In this document: positions 23,900 to 33,156 of the stretch, in pieces
Position numbering within the stretch: the first letter of the stretch is position 1
Layout: the number at the start of each line of letters is the position of its first letter
From: Phytopseudomonas seleniipraecipitans
GTDB lineage: Bacteria > Pseudomonadota > Gammaproteobacteria > Pseudomonadales > Pseudomonadaceae
Reading direction: 5' to 3'
Assembly: GCF_900102335.1 (NCBI RefSeq)
Contig: NZ_FNBM01000001.1
Span: 806,001-870,000, forward strand
DNA: 64,000 nucleotides
The notes under the pieces: model-generated
Databases searched by the model: none
Seen by the model: the letters and a program-made list of their open reading frames with translations, nothing else
What the model was told of the DNA's origin: nothing
Position numbers and translations under genes: made by a program

Positions 23900-26812
23900 T
23901 TATTGGCAGGCTTCGCAATCCGGCTCGTCGATGGCGCACGCCTTCGGAACCGGAGCGGGGCCTGGCGAGGCCTCTTGGGCTGGCGCGGCAGCAGGGGCTG
24001 CGCTGAAGCCTTGGTCGCCACCGCTGGACACGGCATTGAGCTTGCCGGTGTTGACGGTCGACTTCTCGGTGCTGGTCGCAGCCAGGGCACGGAGGTAGTA
24101 AGTGGTTTTCAGACCACGGTACCAGGCCATGCGGTAGGTCACGTCGAGCTTCTTGCCCGAGGCGCCAGCGATGTACAGGTTCAGGGACTGAGCCTGGTCG
24201 ATCCACTTCTGGCGACGGCTGGCGGCATCGACGATCCACTTGGTGTCCACTTCGAAGGCAGTCGCGTACAGCTCTTTGAGCTCTTGCGGGATGCGCTCGA
24301 TCTGCTGCACGGAGCCGTCGTAGTACTTCAGGTCGTTGATCATGACCGAGTCCCACAGGCCGCGCGCCTTGAGGTCGCGAACCAGGTAGGGGTTGATCAC
24401 GGTGAATTCGCCCGAGAGGTTCGATTTCACGTACAGGTTCTGGTAGGTCGGCTCGATGGACTGCGACACGCCAGTGATGTTGGCGATGGTTGCAGTCGGC
24501 GCGATGGCCATGATGTTCGAGTTACGAATACCTTTCTGTACGCGAGCCCGTACCGGTGCCCAGTCGAGGGTTTCGTTCAGGTCGACGTCGATGTACTTCT
24601 GGCCACGCTGCTCGATGAGGATCTGCTGCGAATCCAGCGGCAGCACGCCCTTGCTCCACAGCGAACCCTGGAAGGTTTCGTAGGCGCCGCGCTCGTCAGC
24701 CAGGTCACAGGAAGCCTGGATGGCGTAGTAGCTGACCGCTTCCATGGATTTGTCGGCGAAGTCGACGGCGGCATCGGAGCCGTACGGGATGTGCTGCAGG
24801 TACAGCGCGTCCTGGAAGCCCATGATACCCAGGCCGACCGGACGGTGCTTGAAGTTGGAGTTACGCGCCTGCGGTACCGAGTAGTAGTTGATGTCGATGA
24901 CGTTATCGAGCATGCGTACTGCGGTTTTCACGGTGCGTGCCAGCTTGGCGGTGTCCAGCTTGCCGTCATTGATGTGGTTCGGCAGGTTGATCGAGCCCAG
25001 GTTGCAGACGGCGATCTCATCCTTGTTGGTGTTCAGGGTGATCTCGGTGCACAGGTTGGAGCTGTGGACCACGCCCACGTGCTGCTGCGGGCTGCGCAGG
25101 TTGCATGGGTCCTTGAAGGTCAGCCATGGGTGGCCGGTTTCGAACAGCATTGAGAGCATCTTGCGCCACAGGTCTTTGGCCTGGATGGTCTTGAACAGTT
25201 TGACCTTGCCTGGGTACTCGGTCAGGGCTTCGTAGTACTCGTAGCGCTCTTCGAAGGCTTTACCAGTCAGGTCGTGCAGGTCCGGCACTTCGCTTGGCGA
25301 GAACAGGGTCCACTTGCCGTCGTCGAAGACGCGCTTCATGAACAGGTCCGGGATCCAGTTGGCGGTGTTCATGTCGTGGGTACGGCGACGGTCATCACCA
25401 GTGTTCTTACGGAGTTCGATGAACTCTTCGATGTCCATGTGCCAGGTTTCCAGGTAGGCACAGACAGCGCCTTTGCGCTTGCCACCCTGGTTGACCGCTA
25501 CGGCGGTGTCGTTGACCACTTTCAGGAACGGCACGACGCCCTGGGATTTGCCGTTGGTGCCCTTGATGTAGGCGCCCAGCGAACGAACCGGGGTCCAGTC
25601 GTTGCCCAGGCCGCCAGCGAATTTGCTCAGCAGGGCGTTGTCGCGGATGGCGTCGTAAATGCCGCCCAGGTCATCCGGTACGGTGGTCAGGTAGCAGCTG
25701 GACAACTGCGGGCGCAGGGTGCCGGCATTGAACAGGGTCGGCGTGGAGGCCATGTAGTCGAACGACGACAGCAGGTTGTAGAACTCGATGGCGCGGTCTT
25801 CGCGGTTCTTCGGCTCTTCAATCGCCAGGCCCATGGCCACGCGCATGAAGAACACCTGCGGCAGTTCGAAACGGACGCCGTCCTTGTGGATGAAGTAACG
25901 GTCGTACAGGGTCTGCAGGCCCAGGTAGGTGAACTGCTGATCACGCTCGTGGTTGATCGCCTTGCCTAGTTTTTCCAGGTCATAGGTTTTCAGTTTCGGG
26001 TCGAGCAGTTCGAACTCGACGCCGGCTTCGACGTAGGCGGGCAGGGCCTTGGCGTACAGCTCGGCCATCTCGTGGTGAGTGGCGCTGGCGGCGACGTTGA
26101 GGAAGCTCAGGCCTTCGGCGCGGATGTTGTCCATCAGCAGGCGGGCGGTGACGTAGCTGTAGTTCGGCTCACGCTCGACCAGGGTGCGCGAGGTCATCAC
26201 CAGGGCGGTGTTGACGTCTTTCTGGGCAACGCCGTCATAGAGGTTCTTCAGGGTTTCTTTCTGGATCAGCGCGCCGTCGACTTCCAGCAGGCCTTCACAG
26301 GCTTCGGTGACGATGGTATTGAGGCGACCCATGTCCAGCGGCGCCATGCTGCCGTCAGCCAGGGTCACGCGGATGCTCGGGTGCGGCTGGGCGATGCCGT
26401 CGGCTGCGCTGGCGGTTTTGCGCTCCTGGCTGCGGGCTTCGCGGTAGATCACGTAGTCGCGGGCAACTTTCTGCTCGCCGGAACGCATCAGGGCCAGTTC
26501 GACCTGATCCTGGATCTCTTCGATGTGGATGGTGCCGCCCGACGGCATGCGACGCTTGAAGGTCGCGGTGACCTGCTCGGTCAGGCGCGCAACGGTGTCA
26601 TGGATACGCGACGAAGCGGCGGCGTTGCCGCCTTCCACTGCGAGAAACGCCTTGGTGATCGCGACGGTGATTTTGTCACCGGTATAAGGCACGACGGTGC
26701 CGTTACGCTTGATCACACGCAGTTGGCCTGGCGCGGTAGCGGCCAGAGACTGGGTGGCGTCGCCCTGAGGCAGATTGGCCTGAGGGTTCTCGCGAGTGGT
26801 GTCGGTGTGCAT
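23900..26812 (-). CDS. nrdA: ribonucleoside-diphosphate reductase, alpha subunit (class Ia, two ATP-cones)
   Basis: A 970-residue R1 catalytic subunit. Two ATP-cone segments lie at the N-terminus: the first at about residues 28-125 (VIKRNGTVVPYTGDKI) and a second at about 138-225 (VTLADGSMAPLDMGRL), as described for P. aeruginosa NrdA. Catalytic landmarks are the first redox Cys in LSSCYLTTVPDD, NLCTEI with the radical-relay Cys and Glu, the partner Cys in IAVCNLGSIN, and the C-terminal redox pair region ending CEACQ. The start at 26812 (MHTDTTRENPQ) has GGAG 7 bases upstream and is preferred to the ATG at 26824. It should be allosterically controlled by ATP/dATP at the first cone. Located upstream of nrdB in the same operon. 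Confidence 0.95.
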   Translation of the reverse strand: MHTDTTRENPQANLPQGDATQSLAATAPGQLRVIKRNGTVVPYTGDKITVAITKAFLAVEGGNAAASSRIHDTVARLTEQVTATFKRRMPSGGTIHIEEIQDQVELALMRSGEQKVARDYVIYREARSQERKTASAADGIAQPHPSIRVTLADGSMAPLDMGRLNTIVTEACEGLLEVDGALIQKETLKNLYDGVAQKDVNTALVMTSRTLVEREPNYSYVTARLLMDNIRAEGLSFLNVAASATHHEMAELYAKALPAYVEAGVEFELLDPKLKTYDLEKLGKAINHERDQQFTYLGLQTLYDRYFIHKDGVRFELPQVFFMRVAMGLAIEEPKNREDRAIEFYNLLSSFDYMASTPTLFNAGTLRPQLSSCYLTTVPDDLGGIYDAIRDNALLSKFAGGLGNDWTPVRSLGAYIKGTNGKSQGVVPFLKVVNDTAVAVNQGGKRKGAVCAYLETWHMDIEEFIELRKNTGDDRRRTHDMNTANWIPDLFMKRVFDDGKWTLFSPSEVPDLHDLTGKAFEERYEYYEALTEYPGKVKLFKTIQAKDLWRKMLSMLFETGHPWLTFKDPCNLRSPQQHVGVVHSSNLCTEITLNTNKDEIAVCNLGSINLPNHINDGKLDTAKLARTVKTAVRMLDNVIDINYYSVPQARNSNFKHRPVGLGIMGFQDALYLQHIPYGSDAAVDFADKSMEAVSYYAIQASCDLADERGAYETFQGSLWSKGVLPLDSQQILIEQRGQKYIDVDLNETLDWAPVRARVQKGIRNSNIMAIAPTATIANITGVSQSIEPTYQNLYVKSNLSGEFTVINPYLVRDLKARGLWDSVMINDLKYYDGSVQQIERIPQELKELYATAFEVDTKWIVDAASRRQKWIDQAQSLNLYIAGASGKKLDVTYRMAWYRGLKTTYYLRALAATSTEKSTVNTGKLNAVSSGGDQGFSAAPAAAPAQEASPGPAPVPKACAIDEPDCEACQ

Positions 26813-27043
26813 GAAGGTCTCCATGATCAATGAAATTTTTCCGGGATAAGCGTTCTGCAGCGGTTCGTTCGGTACCTGGCTTTCATTCCAATCGACAAAG
26901 CCTGAAGCCTGCACAAGGCTGGCAGCAGGGTGTTGCAAATAGGCGGTTAGAACTGCCTCGCGAAGTGCGCAGCGGCAGTGGGTACTGTCTCGATGCCGGA
27001 ACACGTCATCCCTGGCGTTACTGGTGCTTCCTGCTGAGCACGG

Positions 27044-27059
27044 CCACTACATGTAGTGG
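27044..27059. promoter_or_regulatory. NrdR-box-like palindrome
   Basis: CCACTACATGTAGTGG is a perfect 16-bp palindrome and matches 12 of 16 positions of the NrdR consensus ACACWATATATWGTGT. It lies about 232 bp upstream of the nrdA start codon. No partner site is found 31 bp away on either side, so it may be coincidental or act alone. Confidence 0.4.
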
Positions 27060-27233
27060 TGCCTGTGCAAGCGCGGCGAGCGATGTTTCGTGATAGCCAT
27101 ACGAGCCAAGTCGTTCAGGCTCGTGCTGCACATTTTGCCAACGCGCTGTTCCCGCTGCTGATTCAGTGCACCGAAAAAGCGCTAGGTATGGACTTTCTCA
27201 GCGTCTTTATGCTTGTGTCCATTTTGGCCAAAA

Positions 27234-27280
27234 ACCCAACATGTAGGGGTTTGGCGCGATGGGGATACAAGATAGTGCGA
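27234..27280. promoter_or_regulatory. pair of candidate NrdR boxes 31 bp apart
   Basis: ACCCAACATGTAGGGG (27234-27249) and ATACAAGATAGTGCGA (27265-27280) each match 11 of 16 positions of the NrdR consensus. Their centres are exactly 31 bp apart, the three-helical-turn spacing seen for paired NrdR boxes in front of ribonucleotide reductase genes. This pair is my best candidate for the nrdAB operator. Confidence 0.5.
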
Positions 27281-27308
27281 TGGTGGGGCTAAGGCAAGCC
27301 CTTCGGTC

Positions 27309-27317
27309 TGTGGATAA
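27309..27317 (-). promoter_or_regulatory. perfect DnaA box
   Basis: TGTGGATAA, the complement of TTATCCACA, is a consensus DnaA box. A weaker TGTGGGTGA follows at 27321-27329. In E. coli the nrdAB promoter has DnaA boxes and responds to DnaA; the placement here about 30 bp beyond the NrdR-like pair suggests a similar link to replication. Confidence 0.55.
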
Positions 27318-27457
27318 ATCTGTGGGTGAAAACGGGGTAAGTGGCGCAAATGCCCATGAATACTGGGATGCCGGTCGAGGCGTCGAGCGGGTGGGCGCAG
27401 TTGCCGCAGGTAGATTTTTTTTAGCGATTGGCGCGCCGATTTCACTTCGTCACATAA

Positions 27458-27473
27458 ACACAATATGTAGGGT
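27458..27473. promoter_or_regulatory. NrdR-box-like site
   Basis: ACACAATATGTAGGGT matches 14 of 16 positions of the NrdR consensus, the best match in the region. It lies 112 bp from the end of the TonB gene and about 646 bp upstream of nrdA. No second box is found at the expected spacing. Confidence 0.45.
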
Positions 27474-27584
27474 TTTCTTGGGGCGTTCTGGCCTGCAATG
27501 TGCAGTGTCTGGCGGCCTTTATAGTGCGAGGTGATGCGCCGCCGTCATCTCGACGTGGCGGCGCCTCTTTGCTACCCAATTACT

Positions 27585-29747
27585 TCAGAAATTCACCGTG
27601 GCGGACAGGCGCGCCGTGCGCGGGTCGCCAGGGAACAGGTAGCCATCGCCCTGATAAGCACCTGTGTCGCGCCAGTAGCGCGTGTCGAAGAGGTTGTCGA
27701 CGGTCAGGCGCAGCACCGCTTCGTAGCCTTCGATGCGCGTGGTGTAGCGGCTGCCGAGGTTGAAGACGGTGTAGTCGCTGACCTTCACCGTGCCGCTCGG
27801 GTTGGCGTACTTGCTGCCGCTGTACTGCAGACCGCCAAGCAGCGCCAGGCCCTGAATGCCCGGCACCCGATAATCCCCGGACAGGCTGGCGCGCACCCTC
27901 GGCACGTTCACGGCCTGGTGGCCTTCGTACGCTTCGGTGCCAGTGTTGATTGCCCGCGCGCGGATAAAGGCGGTGCTGGCGGATAGCTGCAGGTTGTCAG
28001 TGGCCTGGCCGCTGGCATTGAATTCCAGGCCGATATTGCGCTGCTTGCCCTGTTGCACGTAGGTCGGCAAGTCGCCATCGTTCGGGCGGCTGTATTGCAG
28101 GGCCTGGTCGATACGAAACAGCGCAGCGCCCAGGCTCAGGCCTTGCCAGTCGCGCTTGAGGCCGGCTTCCAGTTGGCGTGAGGTGGTCGGAGCCAGCGTT
28201 TCATCCACACCATCGCGGACGTTGGTAGTGAACCAGGGCGCTTCGCCGCCAAGCGCTAGCCCTTTGCTGTAACTCACGTATAAGGTGGTGTCGGCCTGCG
28301 GCTTATAGAGCAGCGCGGCGTTGGGCAAGAACTCGCTGCGTTGAGTATGGCGCTGGCGCATGCCGTCGCTGTCGAACGCTTCTTCGTCCAAACGTACCTG
28401 GCGCCCGCCCAGCAGCACCTGCCAGTGCTCGTCGAAGCTGATCCGGTCGCTGAAGAACAGGCCGTACTGTCGGCTGTCCAGGCGGCGGTGCTTGGAATTG
28501 AGCGGCAGGCCTGCCGGGGAGAATTCGGCGGGATGCTGATCGATGTCGGCCGAGCCGATCTGTACGTTGATCGCCTCGCGACGATCCACGGTGCGGCGCA
28601 GGGCGCTGCTGCCGACGGTCATCTCGTGGCCAATGGTGCCGGTGGCAAAGGCGCCGGAAAGGGTGGCCTGCAACTCGTCATGGCGGCGCCTGTCATCCGG
28701 GCTGCGGTAGTCATATAGGTCATAACCGCCTTCGGGGCTGAAATGAGTCAGCCAGTCGCTGCAGCCAGAGGCAGGGCTGCAGCCGTACGGGAAGCTGCTG
28801 TAATCATCGATCACCACGTTGCTGCGCGAGGCATCCAGCGCCGCCTTCCAGTTGTCATCGAGGCGGTACTCGAAGCGCCCGCCCAGGTTCAGCGAATCGA
28901 TGCCCACCGGTTTTGCCCAGTTTTGATGGCCCAGGCGTTTATCCGGGTTGACGCCGCTGGGCACCTGACTGCCGCCCAGCAGCTGGTAGCCGGCCACCGA
29001 GCGATGCTCGCGAGTCTGGTATTCGGCGTCCAGCTGCAGCGTGGCGTCCGGCGACAGGTTCCAGTCCAGGGCGAGAGAAACGAAGTCGCGCGTGCCGTCC
29101 GCATGCTCGACGAAGGAGCGGATGTCTTCATGGGCCAGGTTAAGGCGCAGGCCCAGTTGCTGTTCGCTTCCAAACCAGCGGCCGAGGTCGGCGGCGATAT
29201 AGCGCTCACCATCCTGATTGCTGGCCACGCTCAACGAGCGCACGTTTTCGGCTCGTTTGGTCACGTAGTTGATCAACCCGCCGGGCTCAGTGACGCCGCT
29301 CTGCAGGCCCGAGAGACCCTTGAGCAGTTCGACCTGCTGCTTGTTTTCCAGCGCCACGTTCTGCTCGCCCACCACGCTGCGGCCATTGACCCGGTAGCTG
29401 TTGGCGGCATTCAGCGAGAAGCCGCGCACCACGAAGTTTTCGTAGTAGCCAATTGGCGCGTAGGCCTCGCCCACCGATGCATCGTTCTTCAGCACATCGC
29501 TGAGCAGGCGGGCCTGCTGGTCATCGATCAATTGCCGGGTGACCACCGACACGGAGGCCGGCGTATCGAGCAACGGCGCATCCGCGAAACCACCGACCGA
29601 CGCGCTGCGCGCCTGGTACTCGCCGCTGGCCCGTTCTTCGATGGTGGTGGCGTCGAGGGCCACTACCGAGTCGGCGGCCCAGGACAGCATTGGGCTGAGC
29701 GCCAGGGTGAGCAGAGTCGGGGCGAAACGCGGGCGAGGCAGGGCCAT
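27585..29747 (-). CDS. TonB-dependent siderophore receptor
   Basis: A 720-residue outer-membrane receptor. The start at 29747 (MALPRPRFAPTLL) has AAGGAAA upstream and gives a signal peptide cleaved near SWA-A at about residue 25. The plug domain (about 55-165) shows DTPASVSVVTRQLIDDQQA, VVRGFSLNAANSYRVNGRSV and LLKGLSGLQSGVTEPGGLIN; the barrel ends with LSATVNF, a C-terminal aromatic residue suitable for outer-membrane assembly. No STN domain is present. The plug sequence is of the FhuE/ferric-siderophore type but the ligand is unknown. I see no Fur box directly upstream. It is separated from nrdA by the long nrd promoter region. Confidence 0.92.
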   Translation of the reverse strand: MALPRPRFAPTLLTLALSPMLSWAADSVVALDATTIEERASGEYQARSASVGGFADAPLLDTPASVSVVTRQLIDDQQARLLSDVLKNDASVGEAYAPIGYYENFVVRGFSLNAANSYRVNGRSVVGEQNVALENKQQVELLKGLSGLQSGVTEPGGLINYVTKRAENVRSLSVASNQDGERYIAADLGRWFGSEQQLGLRLNLAHEDIRSFVEHADGTRDFVSLALDWNLSPDATLQLDAEYQTREHRSVAGYQLLGGSQVPSGVNPDKRLGHQNWAKPVGIDSLNLGGRFEYRLDDNWKAALDASRSNVVIDDYSSFPYGCSPASGCSDWLTHFSPEGGYDLYDYRSPDDRRRHDELQATLSGAFATGTIGHEMTVGSSALRRTVDRREAINVQIGSADIDQHPAEFSPAGLPLNSKHRRLDSRQYGLFFSDRISFDEHWQVLLGGRQVRLDEEAFDSDGMRQRHTQRSEFLPNAALLYKPQADTTLYVSYSKGLALGGEAPWFTTNVRDGVDETLAPTTSRQLEAGLKRDWQGLSLGAALFRIDQALQYSRPNDGDLPTYVQQGKQRNIGLEFNASGQATDNLQLSASTAFIRARAINTGTEAYEGHQAVNVPRVRASLSGDYRVPGIQGLALLGGLQYSGSKYANPSGTVKVSDYTVFNLGSRYTTRIEGYEAVLRLTVDNLFDTRYWRDTGAYQGDGYLFPGDPRTARLSATVNF

Positions 29748-29888
29748 GCAAGTTTCCTTGGATGCGGGGGTCGGCGGTGGGCTATCCGGTACGCGGGCGA
29801 TTTGTTGTCGGCACGAGGCGGCCATCGCTTGGCGGGGCGGCATTGTCCTTCATAAGCGCTGCCGTTGCCATGCCGGTTCTCGGTGTCC

Positions 29889-30049
29889 GTAGCCTGCGGA
29901 TGTCGAGGCGATACCGAGGCGTCGTCCCCGGGTTTCGCTTCGCTCTACGCCGGGCTATCAGAGCAGCGATCAGCCCGTAGCCTGTGGTTGAGCGAAGCGA
30001 TACCCAGGAGCTGTTCCCGGGCTTCGCTACCCCCCCCCTGCCGGGCTAC
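29889..30049. repeat. degenerate GTAGCC...GGGCTAC repeats
   Basis: Two related units: about 29889-29958 (GTAGCCTGCGG to GCCGGGCTATC) and 29977-30049 (GTAGCCTGTGGTTGAGCGAA to TGCCGGGCTAC), each with inverted ends. They belong to the same family as the better conserved pair at 36976-37160. A run of nine C residues lies at 30030-30038. The rest of the 29748-30072 gap shows nothing else. Confidence 0.65.
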
Positions 30050-30072
30050 CAGGCGGGATTAGCGCTTACCCA

Positions 30073-30714
30073 TCAGAACGGCGCCGGGCACTCGAAGCGC
30101 AGGCGTTCGCCGGTTTGCGGATGGGTCAGGCTGAGCATGCTGGCGTGCAGGCACAGGCGCGGGTAGGCGGCCAAGGCCTGTTCGTGGGCGTAGAGGCCAT
30201 CACCAAGCAACGGGTGACCGATGGACAGCATGTGCACGCGCAGTTGGTGGGAGCGGCCGGTGATCGGCGTCAGCTCGACACGGCTGTGCTCGGTATGGCG
30301 CTCCAGCACGCGCCAGAAGGTCAGGGCGTGTTTGCCCTGCTCATGGTCGACCACGTGGCGGGGCTTGGTCGGCGGGTCGTAGCGCAGTGGCAGGTCGATG
30401 CTGCCGCTGTCACCTTCAGGCGAGCCCCAGCACAGCGCGGTGTAGGCCTTTTCCGTTTCACGGTCGTGGAATTGCCGGGACAGTTCGCGATGGCTGTCGG
30501 CATCGCGGGCGAGCACGATCAGCCCGGATGTTTCCCAGTCGAGCCGATGTACGATGCGCGCTTCTGGGTAGCCGTTTTCCTGCAGGCGGGTGACCAGGCA
30601 ATCCTTGTTGTCATCGGCGCGGCCGGGTACCGAGAGCAGCAGGGTGGGTTTGTTGATCACCAGCAGGGCGGCGTCTTGGTGGACGATTTCGATGTGGCTG
30701 AGCGGCATGGGCAT
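30073..30714 (-). CDS. rluA: dual-specificity rRNA/tRNA pseudouridine synthase
   Basis: A 213-residue RluA-family enzyme, the same length as E. coli RluA (219), which makes pseudouridine at 23S rRNA position 746 and tRNA position 32. The catalytic motif is HRLDWETSGL with Asp59. Other family segments are QFHDRETEKAYTALCWG and the C-terminal RSHQLRVHMLSIGHPLLGD. There is no S4 domain, as expected for RluA. It lies downstream of minE on the same strand, the order also known in P. aeruginosa, separated by a terminator and 178 bp, so it probably has its own promoter. Confidence 0.92.
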   Translation of the reverse strand: MPMPLSHIEIVHQDAALLVINKPTLLLSVPGRADDNKDCLVTRLQENGYPEARIVHRLDWETSGLIVLARDADSHRELSRQFHDRETEKAYTALCWGSPEGDSGSIDLPLRYDPPTKPRHVVDHEQGKHALTFWRVLERHTEHSRVELTPITGRSHQLRVHMLSIGHPLLGDGLYAHEQALAAYPRLCLHASMLSLTHPQTGERLRFECPAPF

Positions 30715-30729
30715 TCTTTGGTTGGGCGA

Positions 30730-30759
30730 TAAAAACGAAAGGCGGCCATCGAGGCCGCC
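30730..30759 (-). terminator. terminator after minCDE
   Basis: On the minus strand GGCGGCC, loop TCGAT, GGCCGCC, then TTTCGTTTTTATC. It lies 134 bp beyond the minE stop and just before rluA, and separates the two transcription units. Confidence 0.75.
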
Positions 30760-30810
30760 ATTCGTAGAGTTGTTTGCTGCAAAGGATCGATGTTGCTTCT
30801 GCTATCGCTT

Positions 30811-30882
30811 GGTGGGTTACGCAGCGCATTGGCTCTGGCGGTGAATTAAAACTCATCACCAGGCGCCGCTAACCCACCTTAC
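30811..30882. repeat. REP-like inverted pair GTAAGGTGGGTTA
   Basis: GGTGGGTTACGCAGCGC starting at 30811 is mirrored by GCGCCGCTAACCCACCTTAC ending at 30882. The two arms flank about 35 bp. It fills most of the minE-rluA gap and resembles the common Pseudomonas GTRGGTGGGTTAGCGGCGC repeats. Confidence 0.6.
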
Positions 30883-30892
30883 GGTACGCGGA

Positions 30893-31147
30893 TCAACGAT
30901 CCGGCAGGGTGATGTTCAATTCCAGAATCGAACAGCTGCCCTGGTTTTCCAGTGCGACCTGAACCTGGTCGGAGTCGATGTTGACGTACTTGCGGATCAC
31001 CTCGACCAGCTCCTGCTGCAGGGCAGGCAGGTAGTCCGGTTGAGTGCGCTGACCACGTTCGTGGGCAACGATGATCTGCAGGCGCTCTTTGGCGATGGAG
31101 GCGGTGGCTTCCTTCTTGCGCGAACGCAAGAAGTCAAAAATATTCAT
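30893..31147 (-). CDS. minE: cell division topological specificity factor
   Basis: An 84-residue MinE, which drives pole-to-pole oscillation of MinCD and so keeps the division septum at mid-cell. Residues about 6-32 hold the MinD-activating segment with [12 protein letters not shown], and residues 35-84 the dimeric topological domain ending in [10 protein letters not shown]. Its ATG overlaps the minD stop by four bases (ATGA), implying translational coupling. Length and features are normal. Confidence 0.97.
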   Translation of the reverse strand: MNIFDFLRSRKKEATASIAKERLQIIVAHERGQRTQPDYLPALQQELVEVIRKYVNIDSDQVQVALENQGSCSILELNITLPDR

Positions 31148-31959
31148 TCTCGACCTCCAAACAGACGTTGCAGGAAGCCCTGCTTTTTAACATCGAGGAA
31201 GCGGTGGGCCACTTCCTTGCCGAGCAGACGATCCACGGCATCGCTGTAGGCCTGGCCGGCATCGCTCTGGTCATCGAGGATCACCGGCACGCCCTGGTTG
31301 GAGGCCTTGAGCACCGCCTGGGATTCCGGGATCACGCCGAGCAGGCGGATGGCGAGGATTTCCTCGACGTCTTCCACACCGAGCATTTCACCTTTGGTAA
31401 CGCGCTCCGGGTTGTAGCGGGTCAGCAGCAGGTGTTCCTTGATCGGGTCGCCGCCTTGTTCGGCACGACGCGATTTGCTGGCCAGCAGGCCGAGCATGCG
31501 GTCGGAGTCGCGAACCGAGGAGACTTCCGGGTTGGTCACGACGATCGCTTCGTCAGCGAAGTACATGGCCAGGTGGGCGCCTTTCTCGATACCGGCCGGC
31601 GAGTCGCAGACCACGTATTCGAAGTTTTCGCGCAGCTCGTTGATGACCTTCTCGACGCCTTCCTGAGTCAGCGCGTCCTTGTCACGGGTCTGGCTGGCAG
31701 CCAGTACATAGAGATTCTCGAGACGCTTGTCTTTGATCAGGGCCTGGGTGAGGGTGGCTTCGCCGTTGACGACGTTGACGAAGTCATACACCACGCGGCG
31801 TTCGCAGCCCATGATCAGGTCGAGGTTACGCAGGCCGACGTCGAAGTCGACGATGACGGTCTTGTGGCCGCGCAAGGCGAGGCCGGTACCGATGGCAGCG
31901 CTGGTGGTGGTTTTACCGACGCCACCTTTGCCGGAAGTGACTACGAGGATCTTGGCCAA
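31144..31959 (-). CDS. minD: septum site-determining ATPase
   Basis: A 271-residue ParA-type ATPase. The deviant Walker A motif GKGGVGKTT is at 10-18, switch residues in [12 protein letters not shown] follow, and the C-terminal amphipathic membrane-targeting helix ([16 protein letters not shown]) is intact. MinD binds the inner membrane in its ATP form, recruits MinC, and is released by MinE. It is downstream of minC with a 214-bp gap and overlaps minE by four bases. Confidence 0.98.
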   Translation of the reverse strand: MAKILVVTSGKGGVGKTTTSAAIGTGLALRGHKTVIVDFDVGLRNLDLIMGCERRVVYDFVNVVNGEATLTQALIKDKRLENLYVLAASQTRDKDALTQEGVEKVINELRENFEYVVCDSPAGIEKGAHLAMYFADEAIVVTNPEVSSVRDSDRMLGLLASKSRRAEQGGDPIKEHLLLTRYNPERVTKGEMLGVEDVEEILAIRLLGVIPESQAVLKASNQGVPVILDDQSDAGQAYSDAVDRLLGKEVAHRFLDVKKQGFLQRLFGGRE

Positions 31960-32173
31960 GGTGATTCACCCCAAAAATGAATAAAAGCGAGAACCTGCCA
32001 GTAACTGGCGGTCTGTCGAAAAAATCGATGGCGCTGAGCGTCGGGGCGCGTCGAGAAGCAGAGAAGCGATTGCCCAACGTGCCGGCCGGTGCGGATTCAG
32101 TGATTCTTTTGACAGCCCGCCTGATGGCTTCCAGGTGCTCTTTGTGTCCGTTTAAAGTGCCGGGCAGTATCCG

Positions 32174-32908
32174 TTAAAGACGGGTGATGTTCAACACGTC
32201 GCCCGTCAGGCTGACCTGTACCGCACGGCCCCAGTTCGGGTCACGGCGCAGGTCTTCGGCAACCTTGTACTGACCGGCGATGGAGAGCAGTTCGGCGCCC
32301 ATCTGCTGGCAGAAGATACGTGCCTGGCGATTGCCCTTGACGCCAGCGAGCGCGCGGCCGCGCATCGGTGCGTAGACATGGATGTTGCCATCGGCGAGAA
32401 GTTCCGCACCGGCACTGACCGGAGCCAGTACCACCAGATCGCAGCCCTGGGCGTAGATCTGCTGACCGCCGCGCACCGGCGTAGTGATCACGCGGGTCGG
32501 TTTCACTTCTGGCTCCGGCGGCTTGGCCGGTGGCTCTGGCGGTTTCGGTGCGGGATCGATGATTCGCTCGCGGGCACCGGATGGCGGCAGTACCGGCAGG
32601 TCCAGCGCATTGGCGGCGGCGATGTCGGCGTCGCGGTTGGCGCGCACGGCGAGGGTGCGCAGGCCGTGCTTGCGGCACAGGGCCATCAACTCGCCAAGAT
32701 CGAGGGTGCCTTCATCCTCTGGCAGCTTGTCGAGGGCCAGCACCAGCGGCGTGTTGCTGAAGAAGTTCGGCGCCTGGGCGACTTTCTCCGCCAGCTGCAC
32801 GTCGAGGCGTGCGAGGTCGTTGTGCGCCAGCTCCATCACGGTGATGGCCAGCATGCTGCCTTTGAGCTGGAACACAGGGTCTTGGTCGAGGAGATCAGCT
32901 TGGCTCAT
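32174..32908 (-). CDS. minC: septum site-determining inhibitor
   Basis: A 244-residue MinC, inhibitor of FtsZ polymerisation. The N-terminal FtsZ-binding domain covers about residues 1-110, then a Pro/Lys/Glu linker ([14 protein letters not shown], about 118-135), then the C-terminal beta-helix that binds MinD, including [20 protein letters not shown] at about 170-190. The start at 32908 ([11 protein letters not shown]) matches the family; the frame opens at 33046 without similarity. First gene of minCDE. Confidence 0.96.
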   Translation of the reverse strand: MSQADLLDQDPVFQLKGSMLAITVMELAHNDLARLDVQLAEKVAQAPNFFSNTPLVLALDKLPEDEGTLDLGELMALCRKHGLRTLAVRANRDADIAAANALDLPVLPPSGARERIIDPAPKPPEPPAKPPEPEVKPTRVITTPVRGGQQIYAQGCDLVVLAPVSAGAELLADGNIHVYAPMRGRALAGVKGNRQARIFCQQMGAELLSIAGQYKVAEDLRRDPNWGRAVQVSLTGDVLNITRL

Positions 32909-33156
32909 GGTCTGCCTGATGGGCCTTGGAAAAGTAGCGGGACTTATAACGAGAACGGCGGCGAGGCTCAAGGGTAAAAGCAGCGGCGGCGATTCGATGA
33001 CCGGGCTTTCACTGACAGCGTGACCGGTCATTGGTGCCTCGCCCACCTATATAAGCAGAGCTGCACGCTTGCGAGCCGGTGAGTACGAGGCTATGTTGCC
33101 GCACGTCTCGCTGCGGCCAGCCTGGCCGGCAGCCTGCGGCGCCACTTGGGAGGGGC

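Larger units (their letters stand above)
26813..27584 (-). promoter_or_regulatory. 772-bp nrdA upstream region
   Basis: No gene is visible between nrdA and the end of the TonB-receptor gene at 27585. The stretch holds several 16-bp sites resembling the NrdR box and a perfect DnaA box (listed separately), all more than 230 bp from the nrdA start codon. I infer that transcription starts well upstream and that nrdAB mRNA has a long leader of several hundred bases. The leader may be only a spacer; I see no riboswitch I recognise. Confidence 0.55.

Noticed and set aside
27044-27059. LexA box upstream of nrdA
   Set aside because: LexA sites read CTGT-N8-ACAG; this palindrome is CCACTACATGTAGTGG and fits NrdR better.
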